Positions 11,100 to 24,500 of a stretch of 64,000 nt of DNA are shown here, one piece after another; position 1 is the first letter of the stretch, and every line of letters begins with the position of its first letter. Source of the stretch: Lepidodermella squamata. Lineage: Eukaryota; Gastrotricha. The stretch spans positions 1,364,001 through 1,428,000 of the forward strand of contig JBLDXI010000015.1 of NCBI GenBank assembly GCA_047495785.1, given 5' to 3'. Below the pieces are notes generated by a model. It worked only from the letters and a program-made list of their open reading frames with translations. It made no database searches and had not been told where the DNA came from. Made by a program: the position numbers and the translations under genes.

Positions 11100-12942
11100 C
11101 TATTCATGCGGCGAGTCAAGTAGGGCCGCCATCACTTCATCTTTACTTTCCACGTTGTCATACGTTTCGTCTTCGTTCATAGTACTGGTAGTCCCGTTCA
11201 CTTGAGTCGTGGCGGAAAATCTAACTTTTTGCGAGGGGGAATCGGTGTTATGCACCGGGCCACATGGATCGCTTTCAGCGCGACGTGTTCTCTCAGGGGC
11301 ATAACTGAACGAAGGTCTTAGCAAGTTGCTGTTTGGTCGCCGGATACTGACTTGATGATCAAATACGTGAGAGGAAGCCGTACTAGATTCAGGTCGTTGG
11401 TTGTAGACGCTATGGTAGCTACTCCTTCTAGACTGATTTTGATGATTGTCGAAACTTTTTCCAAATAAACGCGGGCAACATATGGCGCCAAGTTTCATGA
11501 TCATGAGAACCAGCTCGCGACGGAATTTTTCCCCAGCGAGGACAAAGACGAAAAAATTATCAGCATAGCTCACATTTGTAAGGAGAGAAGCAGCCTTCAT
11601 GATCTGTATTAAACGATTGCTGAAACCTCAATCCAATATTGATATTAATAACGAAACTTACCGTGCACAAGTCCAGAAATTTGACAACAGCTGTCCGAAA
11701 TCCGTAAACAAGATGAAGCACGCGAATGTAGATCATTAGGAAGAGAAGAGGCGTAATGTAGACGAAGAAGCTGCATGAGACAGCCAGAAGTAGCACTGTG
11801 GTTTTCCTGTTCCGGCCATCGTTGCCCTTAACGCTCATCCTATTCGCGGTTTTCCCATTAGAAACTGAATTCACTGTCGGAGCAGCGCCCAGCGATAATG
11901 ATGTGGTGAGCTTTTTCGACTCGTGAGGCTGATTAGGTGTCCTGAAGGACACACTCGTCTGCCCGCCACGGTGAATGGTACCCTGCCTACTGACTTCGCG
12001 GCCCATTCGGTAGACTTGAACAATGACAGCCGCGTTCATGAAGAAGATGAGAATGGCGGGAAGGAAGCACAGTAGAAGTAATTGATGAATAAATAAGTCG
12101 ATGTTCTGATAGATTTGGAACTTCGTAGCAAAGCAGTTGGCTAAATGCTCTATCACAATCGTCCCATTTGAGTCATTTTTGTATGTCGGTGGCTAGAGAA
12201 AGGGAAAAAATTTCAATTCAAATGGAATTAAAACTCAACTAACCACTTGAGTGTCGAAAAAAGGCCTCCAACTTTGCGAGAAGAGAACAATGCCAAACAG
12301 ACTTCCCAGAGTAATCTTAGACATTTTAGCTGAGAAAATGGTTTGAACAGACATAGGAAAGCAAATTGCGACGAATCTCTCTGTTGTAATGAAGACAACT
12401 ACCCAGTGAGACATAAGCTGAACGACGTGAAGCGCTGATCTGTAAAATTTACATCCAACTATGCCAATATGGGCTTCAAGAGTTATGTTGGCGTATTTTA
12501 GAGCCAACCGATCCGCCGCTTGCACAGCTAGCACGAATAAAGTCAGCGAGTTGAACAAAGCAAGCACGCTGAGGGAGAGTGCGTAAGATCTCGAACGAAG
12601 CCCACGTCTACGCATCATGACCAGGGAAAATACATTTCCAACAGTTCCGATGAAGAACAGAGTTATGTCGAGAATGTCCCACCCGAACCAATCGCAAGGA
12701 AGCCCTGATTCAACGAGAGGCTCGGAATCTTCAGCAAGGGTGTTGTTAACCGTTGTTAGATCAGTTAGGCCGTATTCATTATTGAAACGGATGCTGTCAA
12801 CATCGTACTTCATCTTTGAGAAAGAGCTGGTCAACGATGCAGCTGTAGTTGTGAATTTCATCCGCAAAATCCCGCTTTTTCTCGTAACTGTCTGCCGGTA
12901 AGCCGATGCATTAATCGCCGTGGAGAGCGCCTTTGTCGTCAT
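11100..12942 (-). CDS. Class A (rhodopsin-type) GPCR, paralogue of the 5.5-7.2 kb receptor
   Basis: Three exons: 12942-12244, 12192-11662, 11603-11100; 1,734 bp, 577 aa. A long extracellular N-terminus with N-glycosylation sequons (NNTL, NITL) precedes seven hydrophobic segments. Family marks: GTVGNVFSLVMMRRR (TM1), Cys in GCKFYR, ERF (TM3 end) followed by VAICFP, IHQLLLLCFLPA (TM5), a TM6 with SCSFFVYITPLLF, and TM7 SYADNFFVFVLAGEKFRREL. The same HWVVVF-TTERF-ICFP block and the same replacement of NPxxY by YADNF occur in the other receptor, and intron positions after ECL2 and before TM7 match, so the two are duplicates. Ligand unknown; probably a neuropeptide receptor. The true start could be a later Met, as the first 40 residues are weakly supported. 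Confidence 0.83.
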
Positions 12943-14434
12943 CTTACCGCTGCTCCCTGAGGTGTTGTTTTGATCAATCCAATGTTAAAATAGCCTCATT
13001 AAAATCAGAATTCCTCTGCAAAAATCAGTGTATCATGGATTCCTAGGTTAAAACAGTGCGATATTAATTTCCTATTCTGTAATAAAAATACGAATAAAAA
13101 TATCCAGAATCAGTTACGGAGATGCACTGCGCCGATGATGCTAATTTTAACCGACTTCTGTAAGCCTGCAAGTGGCATTAATCAAATTTGATTAAACTTG
13201 ATTTTCTACACAAAGCCTTGAACCATTTTCTTATGAGGGGCTTTTATAAATGCAAACATTTAAGTAGGGGAGAGAAGGCAGCATTCATAAGATTTTGCCA
13301 AGGGGTGGAAAAAATGAATAAATCAATTACCAAACCGTTAGCAAAAAACATGTCTCTTGAATGCTAAAATATGCAACTTGAATTTAAATCTTCGCCTAGG
13401 CAGAAAGCCGAAACGCTTCATTAACTCTCATCTTGCCGCTTGCAAATATTGTAAATCAGCTATGACATGTATTCCCAACTGAACAGGGGTTATGAAAAGC
13501 ATGGAGAGCTAGAAATCCGAGAACACTGAGGTATACTCAGCGGAAAGGGGAGTAAGCTAGTGTAAATAACAAGAACGAAAAAAACGCTCAATTTTTGCCC
13601 TGGACCCATTGAGAGCCTTCTCGTTATCGGTACTTCTCCTTGTCACGTAGGCCCACGTGTACTAACCAGTCCATGCATGCTCTAAGCAGGTGGGGAAAGA
13701 AATTTATGGGCCCGATAATAAAAAATAATTCGCTCTATTTCAACAACAGCATATGGCAGAGCATGGGTGTATCGCCTCTTACGCTTTGATATACCTTGCA
13801 GTATCAGATTTGGCCGCGATAGAGCCTCGCATTATCTTGATATTCAAAATTAGCTGTGAAAAAAAATAATTGCGCTCTCGTTGGATAATCCTCAGGCCTG
13901 CTCTTGTAGTTAGTAAAAAGAGTTAAATCCTTGAATGAACTCGCTTTTAGTTTCGGCATTTGTCAAATTAATCTCCGGGTATTCTGTTAAGACATTAAGA
14001 TAGTGATATAGGGTGCCACATAATCACAGACCTCAAATACTAGCAAATAAGTGCAAAAATTGCAGAAAAAATACTTGATTTAAAAATTGATTTTTTTTCC
14101 ACCGCCTGTAATACGTGGGACATTGTGGAATATACTGAATACGCTTTTAGAAATAAAATTGCGTCATGCGCGATTGCCACATCACATGAGCAATCCAGAA
14201 ATGAACTCGATCAGGTGATCAATTATGAAGCATGAATGCCGATCGATTTTCGCATATAGATACTCTTTTAATGATAAATCACACTTATTACAAATCGCAA
14301 GCCTTTCAAGTCACCTGCAAAGCTGAAATCATTCGTCATATTTCTAATTAATAACACAGCAATTAGGACACGCACCGAACGGAATAGTTTATATTATCTT
14401 AGCACTCGGATATTCCAGATACTATAGGATCAAC
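12943..14434. other. Intergenic
   Basis: About 1.5 kb, AT-rich, between the divergent GPCR start and the scramblase stop. No coding frame, repeat array or RNA gene recognised. Confidence 0.4.
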
Positions 14435-15625
14435 TTAATCCAAAATCGGCTGCCGTCCTCGTTGCTTGGGATGCTCGAACCAGCGGAAATCCTGAATAAA
14501 ACAAAGCTAACTATGTGGGTCATGAAAGAGATTGAGACTTACAATCAAGAAGATTGCTCCCAAAATCAAACCCTTCAATTTTGCATCAGCGTTTCCGGTG
14601 ACTGGAGATAAGAAATTACCGGATTAACATTGGGAAAAATTAGGCAAATTAGCTCTTACAGTTTATGGTAAAGGTATCCGCTGTCGTCGCAGCGTGGACC
14701 CAAAATCCCATCCATTCTCGGCTAATCTCCGCGATCTGCTGGCCCGCTGAGTCAACTACCGTGAAATGCACGTCGTTACAGCAGGCGTTGCAGCAGTTTA
14801 GTGGCATGCAAGAGGGCGCCACGATTTTCGCAACTTCCTCTCCGTTCTCGTTCGTAATCTTGAACTCGTTTGCAAACCACGCAGGTCTAAATTAAAACGT
14901 TCAATTTAATAGAACCTTTTGTAGAGGCTGTTAACAGCTTACTTTTCGACTACAGCACCAACTTCAACATTGGAAGGCAGCCTCACGCTAACCGCTTGTG
15001 TTCGGTTCGAACAGCAGTCGCAACAGCAGCAACCCATTAAGCAAGCCCGGAAATCTCTCCGTACGAGAAGAACATCCTGTTGTAAAAGCTAATAAGAGAC
15101 CCATATTAAGTTTGTTGAAAGTTAATACGCTGTTATCTTTGTCCTTGACGCGCATAACAAAGTCGCGCACAGCCGGAAACCAAAGGCGAAAACCCAGGCT
15201 AGATTCTGGATTTTCAAAATAAAAAATAGATTCTAGATAGCCGTCATGAGCTCACCCTCCTCCACCCTGTAGCAAACTTCGTTGTTTTCATTGAGCACTA
15301 GATACGTTTTTGCCTGGGCTTGAATTCCAGTCACGACTAGCAAATACAGTTACTTTAATATAGAAGCAAATAACTTGAGATGGCTACCTTCAGTCATGTT
15401 GACAACTTGGGAAACCTTAAAGTAATTCAAGGAATCCAGCAGCTCGAAGCCACTGGGGCACTCTGCACTCCCTGGCTGTCTTGTAACGATTTGTGCCCAT
15501 GCATAGCCAGGATCTGAATGACCGCTAATAGGTCAATTAACGATAAAAAAAATGAATTTCTTACGATCATCGACGTAAACCGGCTGAACCGTTACTGCCG
15601 GTTGGTCAGCTTGCATAGCAGCCAT
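14435..15625 (-). CDS. PLSCR-like: Phospholipid scramblase A
   Basis: Eight exons: 15625-15565, 15513-15388, 15336-15256, 15205-15129, 15076-14943, 14886-14660, 14601-14543, 14491-14435; 822 bp, 273 aa. Scramblases are palmitoylated, calcium-responsive membrane proteins associated with lipid movement between leaflets and with nuclear roles. Seen in order: a short Gln/Pro-rich N-terminus (VTVQPVY), CPSGFELLDSLNYFKV (matching the CPPGLEYL block), VLNENNEVCYRV, a Cys cluster after FRACLMG near 127-137 (CCCCDCC), PSCMPLNCCNACCNDVHFTVVD, REWMGFWVHAATTADTFTIN, and the C-terminal hydrophobic helix LKGLILGAIFLIDF. Exon junctions restore every conserved block. One of three dispersed paralogues in this window, all on the minus strand. 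Confidence 0.92.
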
Positions 15626-18600
15626 GACTTTGATTCCTGCTTTAATTAAAAAATGATGAAACCCACGCGGATATTAAGATACTGGTAGCAAGCACTCGTA
15701 AAAAAATTGCGTGAGTGTTATCTCCCTACACGAAAAGCCGCTAAGGCGCCGATAAGACAAGATAAGAGATACTTTAGTATAAAACCTCAAATGAGACTTT
15801 TTGAAGGAAATTCCAAAACCATTAGTTGCAAGGATGCTGTTAGGCTGTGTCAAATCGCTTCAATAGGTGGATATGTCATTTTCTTGCAGTGACACCAGGC
15901 CTCCGAGACATTAAAGAACTGCCGCTCATGTTACCAGATCCAACGCAGCTTCCGCGCGGAAACGACGCTAACTTAAGATCGATTAGTCGCTTGGTTTCCC
16001 CAAAATATATTAAGAATTATCAATCCTTCGATCAAGTGCTTTAAGAATCGTCTTGTTACACAGAAATTATGTCCGGTCCACCGTAAATCGAAATGATCAT
16101 CTGAGAAACCTGAGGCAGAATGGGCAGGTCCCCGGAGGGGGACTGCTGTTAGGCGGAAGCCGACCCCCCGTTTTTCTCTGTTTGTGGTGGGCGACTGCGG
16201 CAACAATTCTCTGTTTACTTTAAGTTTCTGCAGATTTATAGATTTCAAATAAGTCTTTTTATTTTCTAATCCAAGAAACACGCCAAGAGTTTTCAAGGTC
16301 CCGGGTATTTTAGTACTGTGCAGTATGGCTGCTGCGCCCCAGCGACAAGCGGACGTGTGAAGCGAATGTTATCCTTTGGCCCAACAAATGTTGCAGCTTG
16401 CTCACCGCTGTATGCAAACCGCTGTAAGGAAGTAAGAATCGTGTGATGTTTTTACCTAACTTGGATAGACAAAGTATTGAAGTATTGAAGTAAGAAGTTT
16501 CTGCTAGTTTCCATTAAAATTATATCTTTTATCATAGTGTCGTATATCATAGTATTGTCTTACGCTATGCATTTTGACTGCATATTTGGACTAACCGTAT
16601 CGTATCGTTTTAGAAAAATTCATATATTTTATTTTGATAAAATTATCAGTTAGATAATTCGTAGGCAGATTTTTTTATTTTTTGGCACGGAAAGTAGAAT
16701 CTTCAAATTTACTGCGTTATTCGACGAAACAACGGTATGTAGTGCTAAAAACATCTTTAAAAGGTGGGGAAGAAGTTAGACTGTTGTTTATTTAGTACCG
16801 TTTTTTATTTATACACTTCTGCAACGTTAGTATTTGACTGAAAAAGATAGGTAAAATGGCAAGAGGTCATGTCATCAGCGTACTATTTGCATTTTATTTT
16901 ATTTTATTAAAATCAATCAGGAAAGGCGTGCTTAGAGCCATGGTTGGAACCTTCATTTTATTATTCATTTTTGTAATACAAGCGCTATCACAAAGCACCG
17001 AATGCTGATGTACCTCGAAGCTGCTAAAGGCTCGGCATTACTTTTTTGAATAATAATTTCTTTTCCGGGGCTAGCTTCTGATAAACATGATTTTACGAAA
17101 TGTCGTTAGAATCTCGCGTCTTTGCTTGAAACCCTGAGCAAATTCTCCTGCCGGTCTGGTCAATGATGTGGCTTGTGGTGAATCAGGAATCTTTCACATA
17201 AAAGCGCTTGGCATAGCAATTTAACTGATATCTAACTTCATTGCCTTTCTTACAGGAAAGGATTTAGGCTTCGCGTCCTCAAGTTTTTGGCGGGAGAAGC
17301 GGTATCTTTCAATGAATTCAGCCACAAATGGGTCCATTCTTCCCTATGAGTAACGTATATTGGGATGGCACCCTTACTATCGCCGACCTAAACGATCCCA
17401 AATTTTAGAGCCTTGAATCTGCCAGCTAATTACTTCCTCCCTTTTGAAATATTGCACTGGCAGCCCGAATACCGTTTTTCGCATAAAGTTTCAACTATGG
17501 CTCGGGTATAGAAGTGGCTCATTCAGCTTGCAATGGGACGAAACGGATTCTTTAATAATTAATCAAGTGTGCTTTAGCGGACATTCAATTCTTCTAGATA
17601 TCAGGGGCGAAATCAATCCGCCACTCTCATTCCGCACCGCGTTCCAACCTAGAACCAACCAAGAGTTGTAGTGACACATAGTTTTAGTAGGAGCAACATT
17701 ATAACTAACGCAAAAATAACTTTTCCTACAACTTCAATCGCACAAAGTGAAGACACCAAAGATAGCACTTTTCAGAATCTTAGAGGGAGCTCGAACGAGT
17801 ATTATTGCAGTGAGGATTTCTTGCTGTACCCAACTAGACGGTTGGCGGCTATAAACTACCCAACCTCGTTCTTTGTCTCAATTGACCCAATCTTTCTAAT
17901 ACGTTAAGTTAATTTTTTCAAAACTTGAGCCAAAAATATACCATCATCAGTTGTATTAGCTGCCAAAATCTTGGATTTTTTGTTTCTCCAAGCAAGGAAT
18001 GTCAAGCTACCCGTGATCCCCTAGGCTATCAGTGCCTCGCCGATCGGAACATGAGCTTCTCGGAGATGCTAGAGTCAATACTATTGGAATTATAGGACCC
18101 ACATCGGAATGACATCGGAGGGGGGTTTCGACCTGGCCAAAACCAAACGGCGGCAAAAGTCGACTCAAATTAATACAAACAAACTTTCAACACGACCCAA
18201 TCTCAATTCTCTCTCCATTTTTTATGATTTGAAGCCGATTTGAACATTCAACAGATTCAACAAAAAGCTTTCCTTTGATTTCCTGAATCATGAAAATCAG
18301 AGCTTGCTTTGATATGGTAAGTCTGCTATCGATGTAGAGCAATACCTACAGTTTTACGATCAAATTTAAGTAAGAAGATGTATAATGACGAGACTTGGGC
18401 AAGGCTCGGAGGAAAAAAAAATTGCTACTGAAACGATAACGGTTAGCGCATCATAAAATGAGAAAAAATGTGCAGCGATTGTGAAACCATTCAAAAAGAT
18501 AGTGATAGATGATAGCATGGGCCAGACAAAAATCATGAGACGTACTTCAGATAGGCGCTGCGGCTTCGAAGCCCGCAATCCCTCAAAGATGATTGTGATG

Positions 18601-18960
18601 AAAGCTCAAGATCGCAAAATTTATAAAAAATCCCTCTTCTTGTGCCGAGCCGCGACGTCTCATTTTACGTCTCATGAAAACACTGCTCAATAATGAATGG
18701 AAAGATAAATTTGTTATACGCTAGGAGTATATGCAGCATCTAGGGACCCGAGATGGTAACGTCAGCGCGGAAAAAATTTATGGACAGGCTTTTGATAAAA
18801 TGAACGATAATCATGAAATTAGGATGGAATGGGTTGAATATCGCACTGTTTCACAGCAGGTAAAAACCGCGTGTATTTCAAAACGGAAGGAATATTGGCA
18901 AAATTCAAATAATGCGCTATACATAACGGCTGTTATTCCCTGCTTTGAGAATAGCGAGTT
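15626..18960. other. Gene-poor stretch upstream of the Helitron
   Basis: More than 3 kb with only short frames. Frames at 17444-17671 and 17671-17907 are adjacent but show no domain I recognise and are separated by a stop. A 16-bp hairpin (GTCCCCGGAGGGGGAC) lies near 16131. The right part may already belong to the transposon, whose left end I could not define. Confidence 0.35.
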
Positions 18961-19017
18961 GCCGTAACCTGCTAATTATGCCGTAACTGGCTACCTATGT
19001 CGTAACCGGCGATTACT
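18961..19017 (+). repeat. Three imperfect 19-bp tandem repeats
   Basis: Copies at 18961, 18980 and 18999, each opening with GCCGTAAC or GTCGTAAC and then a variable AT-rich tail. A further TTCGTAAC occurs just downstream. They sit 330 bp before the Helitron coding region and may be part of its left-hand regulatory or replication region. Confidence 0.6.
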
Positions 19018-19214
19018 GCGCGCCTTTGTTCGTAACAAAATACGCGTGCTTAGATTGGAAAAAAGCGCTAAACAGCGCAAAAATGTTGCTTGTACTTATA
19101 TATTTGTACATGTATGTAAATGCAAGCGATACGCATTAGATAAGTAATATTCTTGCGTAATAATATGCGCGCACTGCTGTCTTGCCGCGGTGTTTAAGCG
19201 CTAATTAAGGCAGA

Positions 19215-19296
19215 TGGTGCCGAAGGGTGCCGACGGGTGCCGAAGGGTGCCGAAGGGTGCCGAAGGGTGCCGAAGGGTGCCGAATGGTGCCGAATG
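19215..19296 (+). repeat. 10-bp minisatellite, about eight units
   Basis: Near-perfect head-to-tail units of GGTGCCGAAG, with single-base variants (GAC, AATG) at the second and last copies. The array ends about 50 bp before the first Helitron ATG. Internal minisatellites are common in Helitrons, which fits membership in the element. Confidence 0.85.
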
Positions 19297-19346
19297 AGAA
19301 TCTCATATATTATCATCGTATTCCTCACGACAACTGAAACGAGGGC

Positions 19347-21134
19347 ATGAATGCTGAAACATCAGCCGATGACGATGCAGCGAACGGGCCGCGCCTGGTT
19401 ACCGATGATTCCATTGTTGTGAACCAGACTGTCGACTTTACAAACCGAAGCGCGCGCCTCGAACGAAAAAAGTCGTCCTATGCCAAGAGGAAGGCGACTG
19501 AAGACAACGCTAGTCGAGCCGGTCACTTGTTGAAGAAACGCGAGAGTATGTCGGCTCAGCGTGCTGCTGAAGATGTCGCCCGAAAACGTCAGCGCCTGGA
19601 TAAGGCAAGATTCGACGCAGCAACGCGTCGATCAACCGAAACTGATGTAGAACATCAGCGACGGCTTGAAAGTGATGCTCGCCAGCACAGAGACCGATAT
19701 AACAAGATCAAGAAAACTAAATCAACTAATATCATTGACTCCTTAAATGACTCCTTTGATGCCAAAACAGATTCTTTACTGACTCATGACGAAATAACCA
19801 TTTTGAATGAATCCCATGAAATCTTTGTTGCTAGTGACGACTACCGCGAAAAACTTGTTTCTGATGCACTGGAATTTTCGCAGAAGCGATATGATCATAA
19901 AATATGCCTTGTTACTGATCTCTATACTCCAATGTTTGAATGTACGTCAGTCAGGTGTGATAATCTTCCATTCCAAGCGCTTGCGTATTTTTGTGGAAAT
20001 AAACCGTGGACTACCGAGCCCATGTTTGAGTCATACGACTGTAATAAATTTAATTCCAGATTAAATCGCCTTTTGCTATCACCGAGGTCGTTTTACTTTG
20101 ACGAAGCTGAGAAAGCCTACTTTTGTTGGATTACCACTGATATATTGATTTACCTGAACGAAGTAGAGAAAAAATTGTCAAAGGGTACGAAGCAATCATT
20201 TGAGGTTCCTAAATTTGCGATTGCCGACCATTTTGTGCTGGGAAACAACAGAATGTTTTCAGATGCAGGTTATATAGCAACTCAGTGCATTTCACTGGCT
20301 CGTGTATCCGGCAATATACGTGTAGTTTTCGGCGGAGTTGGTAATACACTCAGCAGCAATTTGATTTGTTGGGATAATTACGAAGCTACTATTGCATCTA
20401 GTCTTCCGCAATCTCTAAAAGATGGCGTCGCTAAAGTTATAATGGCTGGCCCCATAACGAGCGATCAGGAATTACTCATGGCTACGAAACTGCAATTTGA
20501 CCCTAAAATTGTGAGACAATTACACGAAGAATGCATTCGTATTAATCCTTTATTTGAACACTTTCCAAAAAATAATGGTCCCTTGGGAGACATCAATGAT
20601 GTTATTTTTCGGCTTCCTGAGGATGATACAACCCGAGAACTTATAAATAACGCCAGAAAAATACGAAAATCTGTGGCAGACACGACAGAAGATGATAACA
20701 TATCTCAGTCGAATGCATTCTCGGAGACGGAAGTTGTAATTATAGACGCGAAACATAAGAATGATAAATTGACGCAGAAAGCCGTTAATTTACTTCTCAA
20801 CGGAACACCTGAGGGAAATACGTTTGTTGCACACAGATCAACAACAATATTAAAAGCTACTGACGATTTGTTTTTCGAGAAAGTGTTTCCATGTTTATTT
20901 CAATACGGGTGCGGAGGTTTGAAAGAAGGGCGTGCTCATCATTACACTCTCTTTGAATTAGCTAAACATTACCTCATGTTATCTACCGAAACTTTTGCTA
21001 CGCATCCCACTTTCAAGTTAGTACTGTACGACTACATAAGCAAAGAGAGCATTATAAGGCAGCTCAAAGTTAAAACTAAAATAAAGCCGCATGTTATACC
21101 AAATGTAGCGAAGCTAACAGGCGCTGAGCGCTGA
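19347..21134 (+). pseudogene. Helitron Rep-helicase, N-terminal part (frame 1 of 3)
   Basis: 595 codons ending in TGA at 21132. Residues about 35-125 are a highly charged repeat-like region (KRKATEDNASRAGHLLKKRESMSAQRAAEDVARKRQRLDKARF), the basic Arg/Glu pattern common at Helitron protein N-termini. About 190-330 resembles DUF6570 (VPKFAIADHFVLGN, RVSGNIRVVFGG). From about 505 it enters the Helitron-like N domain (FFEKVFPCLFQYGCGG, then AKHYLMLSTETFATHPTFKLVLYDY). The domain is cut by a premature stop created by a 7-bp tandem duplication (GCGCTGA twice, 21121-21134). Translation continues in a second frame, so this is the start of one broken protein, not a separate gene. Confidence 0.85.
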
Positions 21135-21513
21135 TATATATACCGCAGTTCAAACTGATTCTCTTAATAAAAAGCGAAGATATTTCAATGAACAAATTCT
21201 CACAGACAACGAAGAAAGAGACATATTAAATACCATATCAGCCAGTGTTTCTGCGCGACTCGGCAGCAACGAAGAGCGTACTGATTTTCAGCGAAACCTT
21301 GACTCGATAATCATTTACCGCGGCATACCGTCCCTTTTCTTTACGTTCACGCCGAAACCAGATTCTTCGTTGTTAGTTGCATTTTGGAACGGAGCAAACT
21401 GCCAGAGAGAAATATTGCCCGACGAAAGCAGTGCTTTAGCTAGCTGGATGACTTCAAGCTCGATATTATTGGCTTTGTATAACCTGTATAATGGAAATAT
21501 TATTTGCATTTGA
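21118..21513 (+). pseudogene. Helitron Rep-helicase, middle segment (frame 2 of 3)
   Basis: Open in a different frame from both neighbours, from the TAA at 21115 to the TGA at 21511. It encodes the missing piece of the Helitron-like N domain, including the block YRGIPSLFFTFTPKPDSSLL, which matches the family's PTLFFT-NP element that comes just before the HUH motif. The shift into this frame is explained by the 7-bp duplication at 21121-21134. The shift out lies between 21452 and 21510, probably one extra base close to the stop, since the downstream frame resumes with FAFDLKKKQPKKKPG. Confidence 0.8.
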
Positions 21514-24500
21514 TCTAAAAAAGAAACAACCAAAGAAAAAACCTGGGTTATTGGGCCACGTGGAAAGTTTGTATTTTGCGCCCGAATCGCAGGCTAGACT
21601 GAGAATCCATTGCCATGGCGTAGCTTGGATTGTAGGATTTCCTCGCGACCGCGATGAATTCATCAAACTAATGAATGACGTCGATTTCAGCAACACGTAT
21701 CTGAAATTTCTTAACGAATTAATCAAAACTGAATTACCAGTATTTTGGGACTTACCAGCAGAAAACGCAATTTTGTGTAATGCTAACAACTGCGGTGGTT
21801 ATTTGGAGCCGGTAAAAGTCGACCGAATGTACTCACATATTCTACAGAAAACAACACCGCCGCCGATAGTAGCACAGTGTAAAAACTGCAAAAAATCCCA
21901 TACCAATGATGAAGTTATTGATACCGCAATAGAAATGAAAACTCAGGATTTCACGCCTGAGGAAATAATGGAAATCAGCGATGAAAATATAAATAAAATT
22001 CGACTATTACCTGGAGGTTTCTCAATAAACAAGCGTGTTCGGCATGTTCAATTGACCAAGAGTTTGCGAAAAGACCAGATCCACGGCTATACACATACTT
22101 TCACGTGCGGTAAAATTACTAGAAAAGCAAGTAAAAAGAGATCGCTTTGTAGATTCAAATTCCCTCAAAAATTAGTAACAGAAACTGGAGTTGACAAGAA
22201 CACCTTGCACCTATATACCAGGCGAACCTTAGGAAATGCATGGGTAAATAACTATTGCCCAGAGATACGTTTGATCTATGACTTTAACATCGATATTTGC
22301 CTCGTAGCTAACGCAGCAATATCAAGGGCTATATATGCTGCTAAATATTCTGCGAAGGTGTTCTATATTAAAGATGCAGCTTACGTAGCTACTCTTGGCT
22401 TATCTACACGAATAAAAAACGAAAACAATCTCGACATTGATGTGCATCGAGTAGGACTTAAACGCTTAATAGCCATGTCAATGAATGAGAGTTCCGTTAT
22501 GGAAATAGGATCGCCGCTTGTTACCCACTTTTTACTTACAGGAAAAGGTGGTTATTTCTCCGATGAATTCGCCTCTTTGCTTTTAACTCAAGGCTTAAAC
22601 ATGCTTGAGGATAAAGATTTATCATGCATAATCACACAGAATAAACACGGTATGTTTGAAAGAAACGCGGCCATATATGATTATTTATATCGACCAAAAG
22701 AGCTAGAAAACATGCCCTGGTATTGGTATGTCCTGGCCTACAAAAAAGTTACGAAAAAAATGAAGAGCCACTACAGATTTCACCCCAATCATCCACAATA
22801 CGAATCACATCGTATTCTCATAAGAGCGCAGACTGTAGTGCCACGCATTGTCGGCCCAAGATTTCCGAACCGAGATAAATTAGATGAACATGAAGGTGAC
22901 GCCGAGAAATATTACAGATGTGCTCTACTATTGTATAAAGCTTTTCGAGATCCAAAAACAGAATTTCTAGACGAAAATGGCAGTTCCAAAATGGCGTTTA
23001 ATAATTGGAAAAAATCGAGAGAAATTCAGAACAAGCTTAATTATCACCAACAATTCTACTTTGCCCAGGAAGACAGTGCAAATTTCAGAAAAGAAGAAGA
23101 TGCCCGAGAAAAAGATATGGCCATTGAAAGCGAATATATCATAAACAAGAATTACAGCAGTGGCGATAAAATTATCTCAATTGACGATGAAAATTTGATA
23201 AATTTCTATAAAAAATCGTCGGACTGTTTACAGAGGGCTGAGACAATGCACACAGATATCATTGACGAATCAATTTCCAGTTTAGTAAATTTTACATTGA
23301 AAACAAATCTCAGACAAAGACATGAAGCAGAATATGGTTCGGACGAGATACAAATAAAAAAGCCAGTGACTCGAGAACAGTTGAAGGAGGTTAATGATAA
23401 GGCGAAAATAAACGCTATGACTACGATTTCAGAGAGCGAAAGCACAGAAACACGGCAAATATACAAAAATATTGAGTTGCCCCAAACCCAGGCTATAATC
23501 CTGAAACGCATAACGGAAGCAATAACATATAACCGACATGAAAGTGTACATTACACAGAAGAGATAGGAAATAAAATATACCCCACACTCGCTGAGGTTT
23601 CCGCATACTTCAAACTCAACTTGAAACAGCACTATGTTTTCATTTTATTCGCCGGCCGTGTTCTAATAAAAGCTTTTGATATTCAAATTGAGTGTTTACC
23701 CGAGATTTTCACGAAATGCGATCCTTTACTAGTTATCGGTTCAGGAGGATGCGGCAAGTCACAGACTATTTTTGCAATTCAACACTTCTTCAAAATGTGG
23801 GGCCTAGCTAATTGCGTCAGCTATGAGGGAACTACAGGCAACAGTGCAAGTATTATACGCGGCGAAACATTACATTCATCATTTTCTTTGAAACCACCGA
23901 TAAACGACATTCCTAATCATCTGAAACAGCCGAGCGAAGAGTTAATTAACAAATGGCGCGGAATCCACGGACTAATACTCGACGAGGTAAGCATGCAAAA
24001 CCAAAAAACATTCGGAATAGCAATCGAAGCCCTTTACGCATTAAAGGAAACAAAAAAGACAAAAAAATGGCCAGATATACAGATAATGATACTAGGTGAT
24101 TGGTTTCAGCTCGAACCAGTTCAATCACGATTCCTCTTTCAGCCACCAAAAGAAGCCGATCAATTTACACAAATGGCGTATGAAAAATATATGTCAATAA
24201 AAAACGTTATATATCTAACAGAACAACACAGGTATATAAACGATCCAGTCTGGGGAGAAGAGCTAAAAAATGGTAGACGAGGAAAATGGACGCAAGTAAT
24301 AAAAGACATCCTCGACGGGTGCGTCATTCAAGACTTGTCGCAACTCAACGAACTAGTAGGAAATGCGCCTATTGTCTCTCCTGATAATAACACACGACAC
24401 ATGGTTAATATGGCTGCTTTACAGAAAATAGCAACAGAAAACCAAGATCAGCGCGTATTTAAAATACCAGCGATTATACGAGGAGCTTCAGTCGCCGACA

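Noticed and set aside
17444-17907. Two adjacent plus frames as a gene or viral remnant
   Set aside because: Separated by a stop, no motif I can defend, no splice sites that join them.
21491-21493. ATG at 21491 as the real start of the Helitron protein
   Set aside because: Family N-terminal domain blocks continue upstream in two other frames, so this Met is internal.
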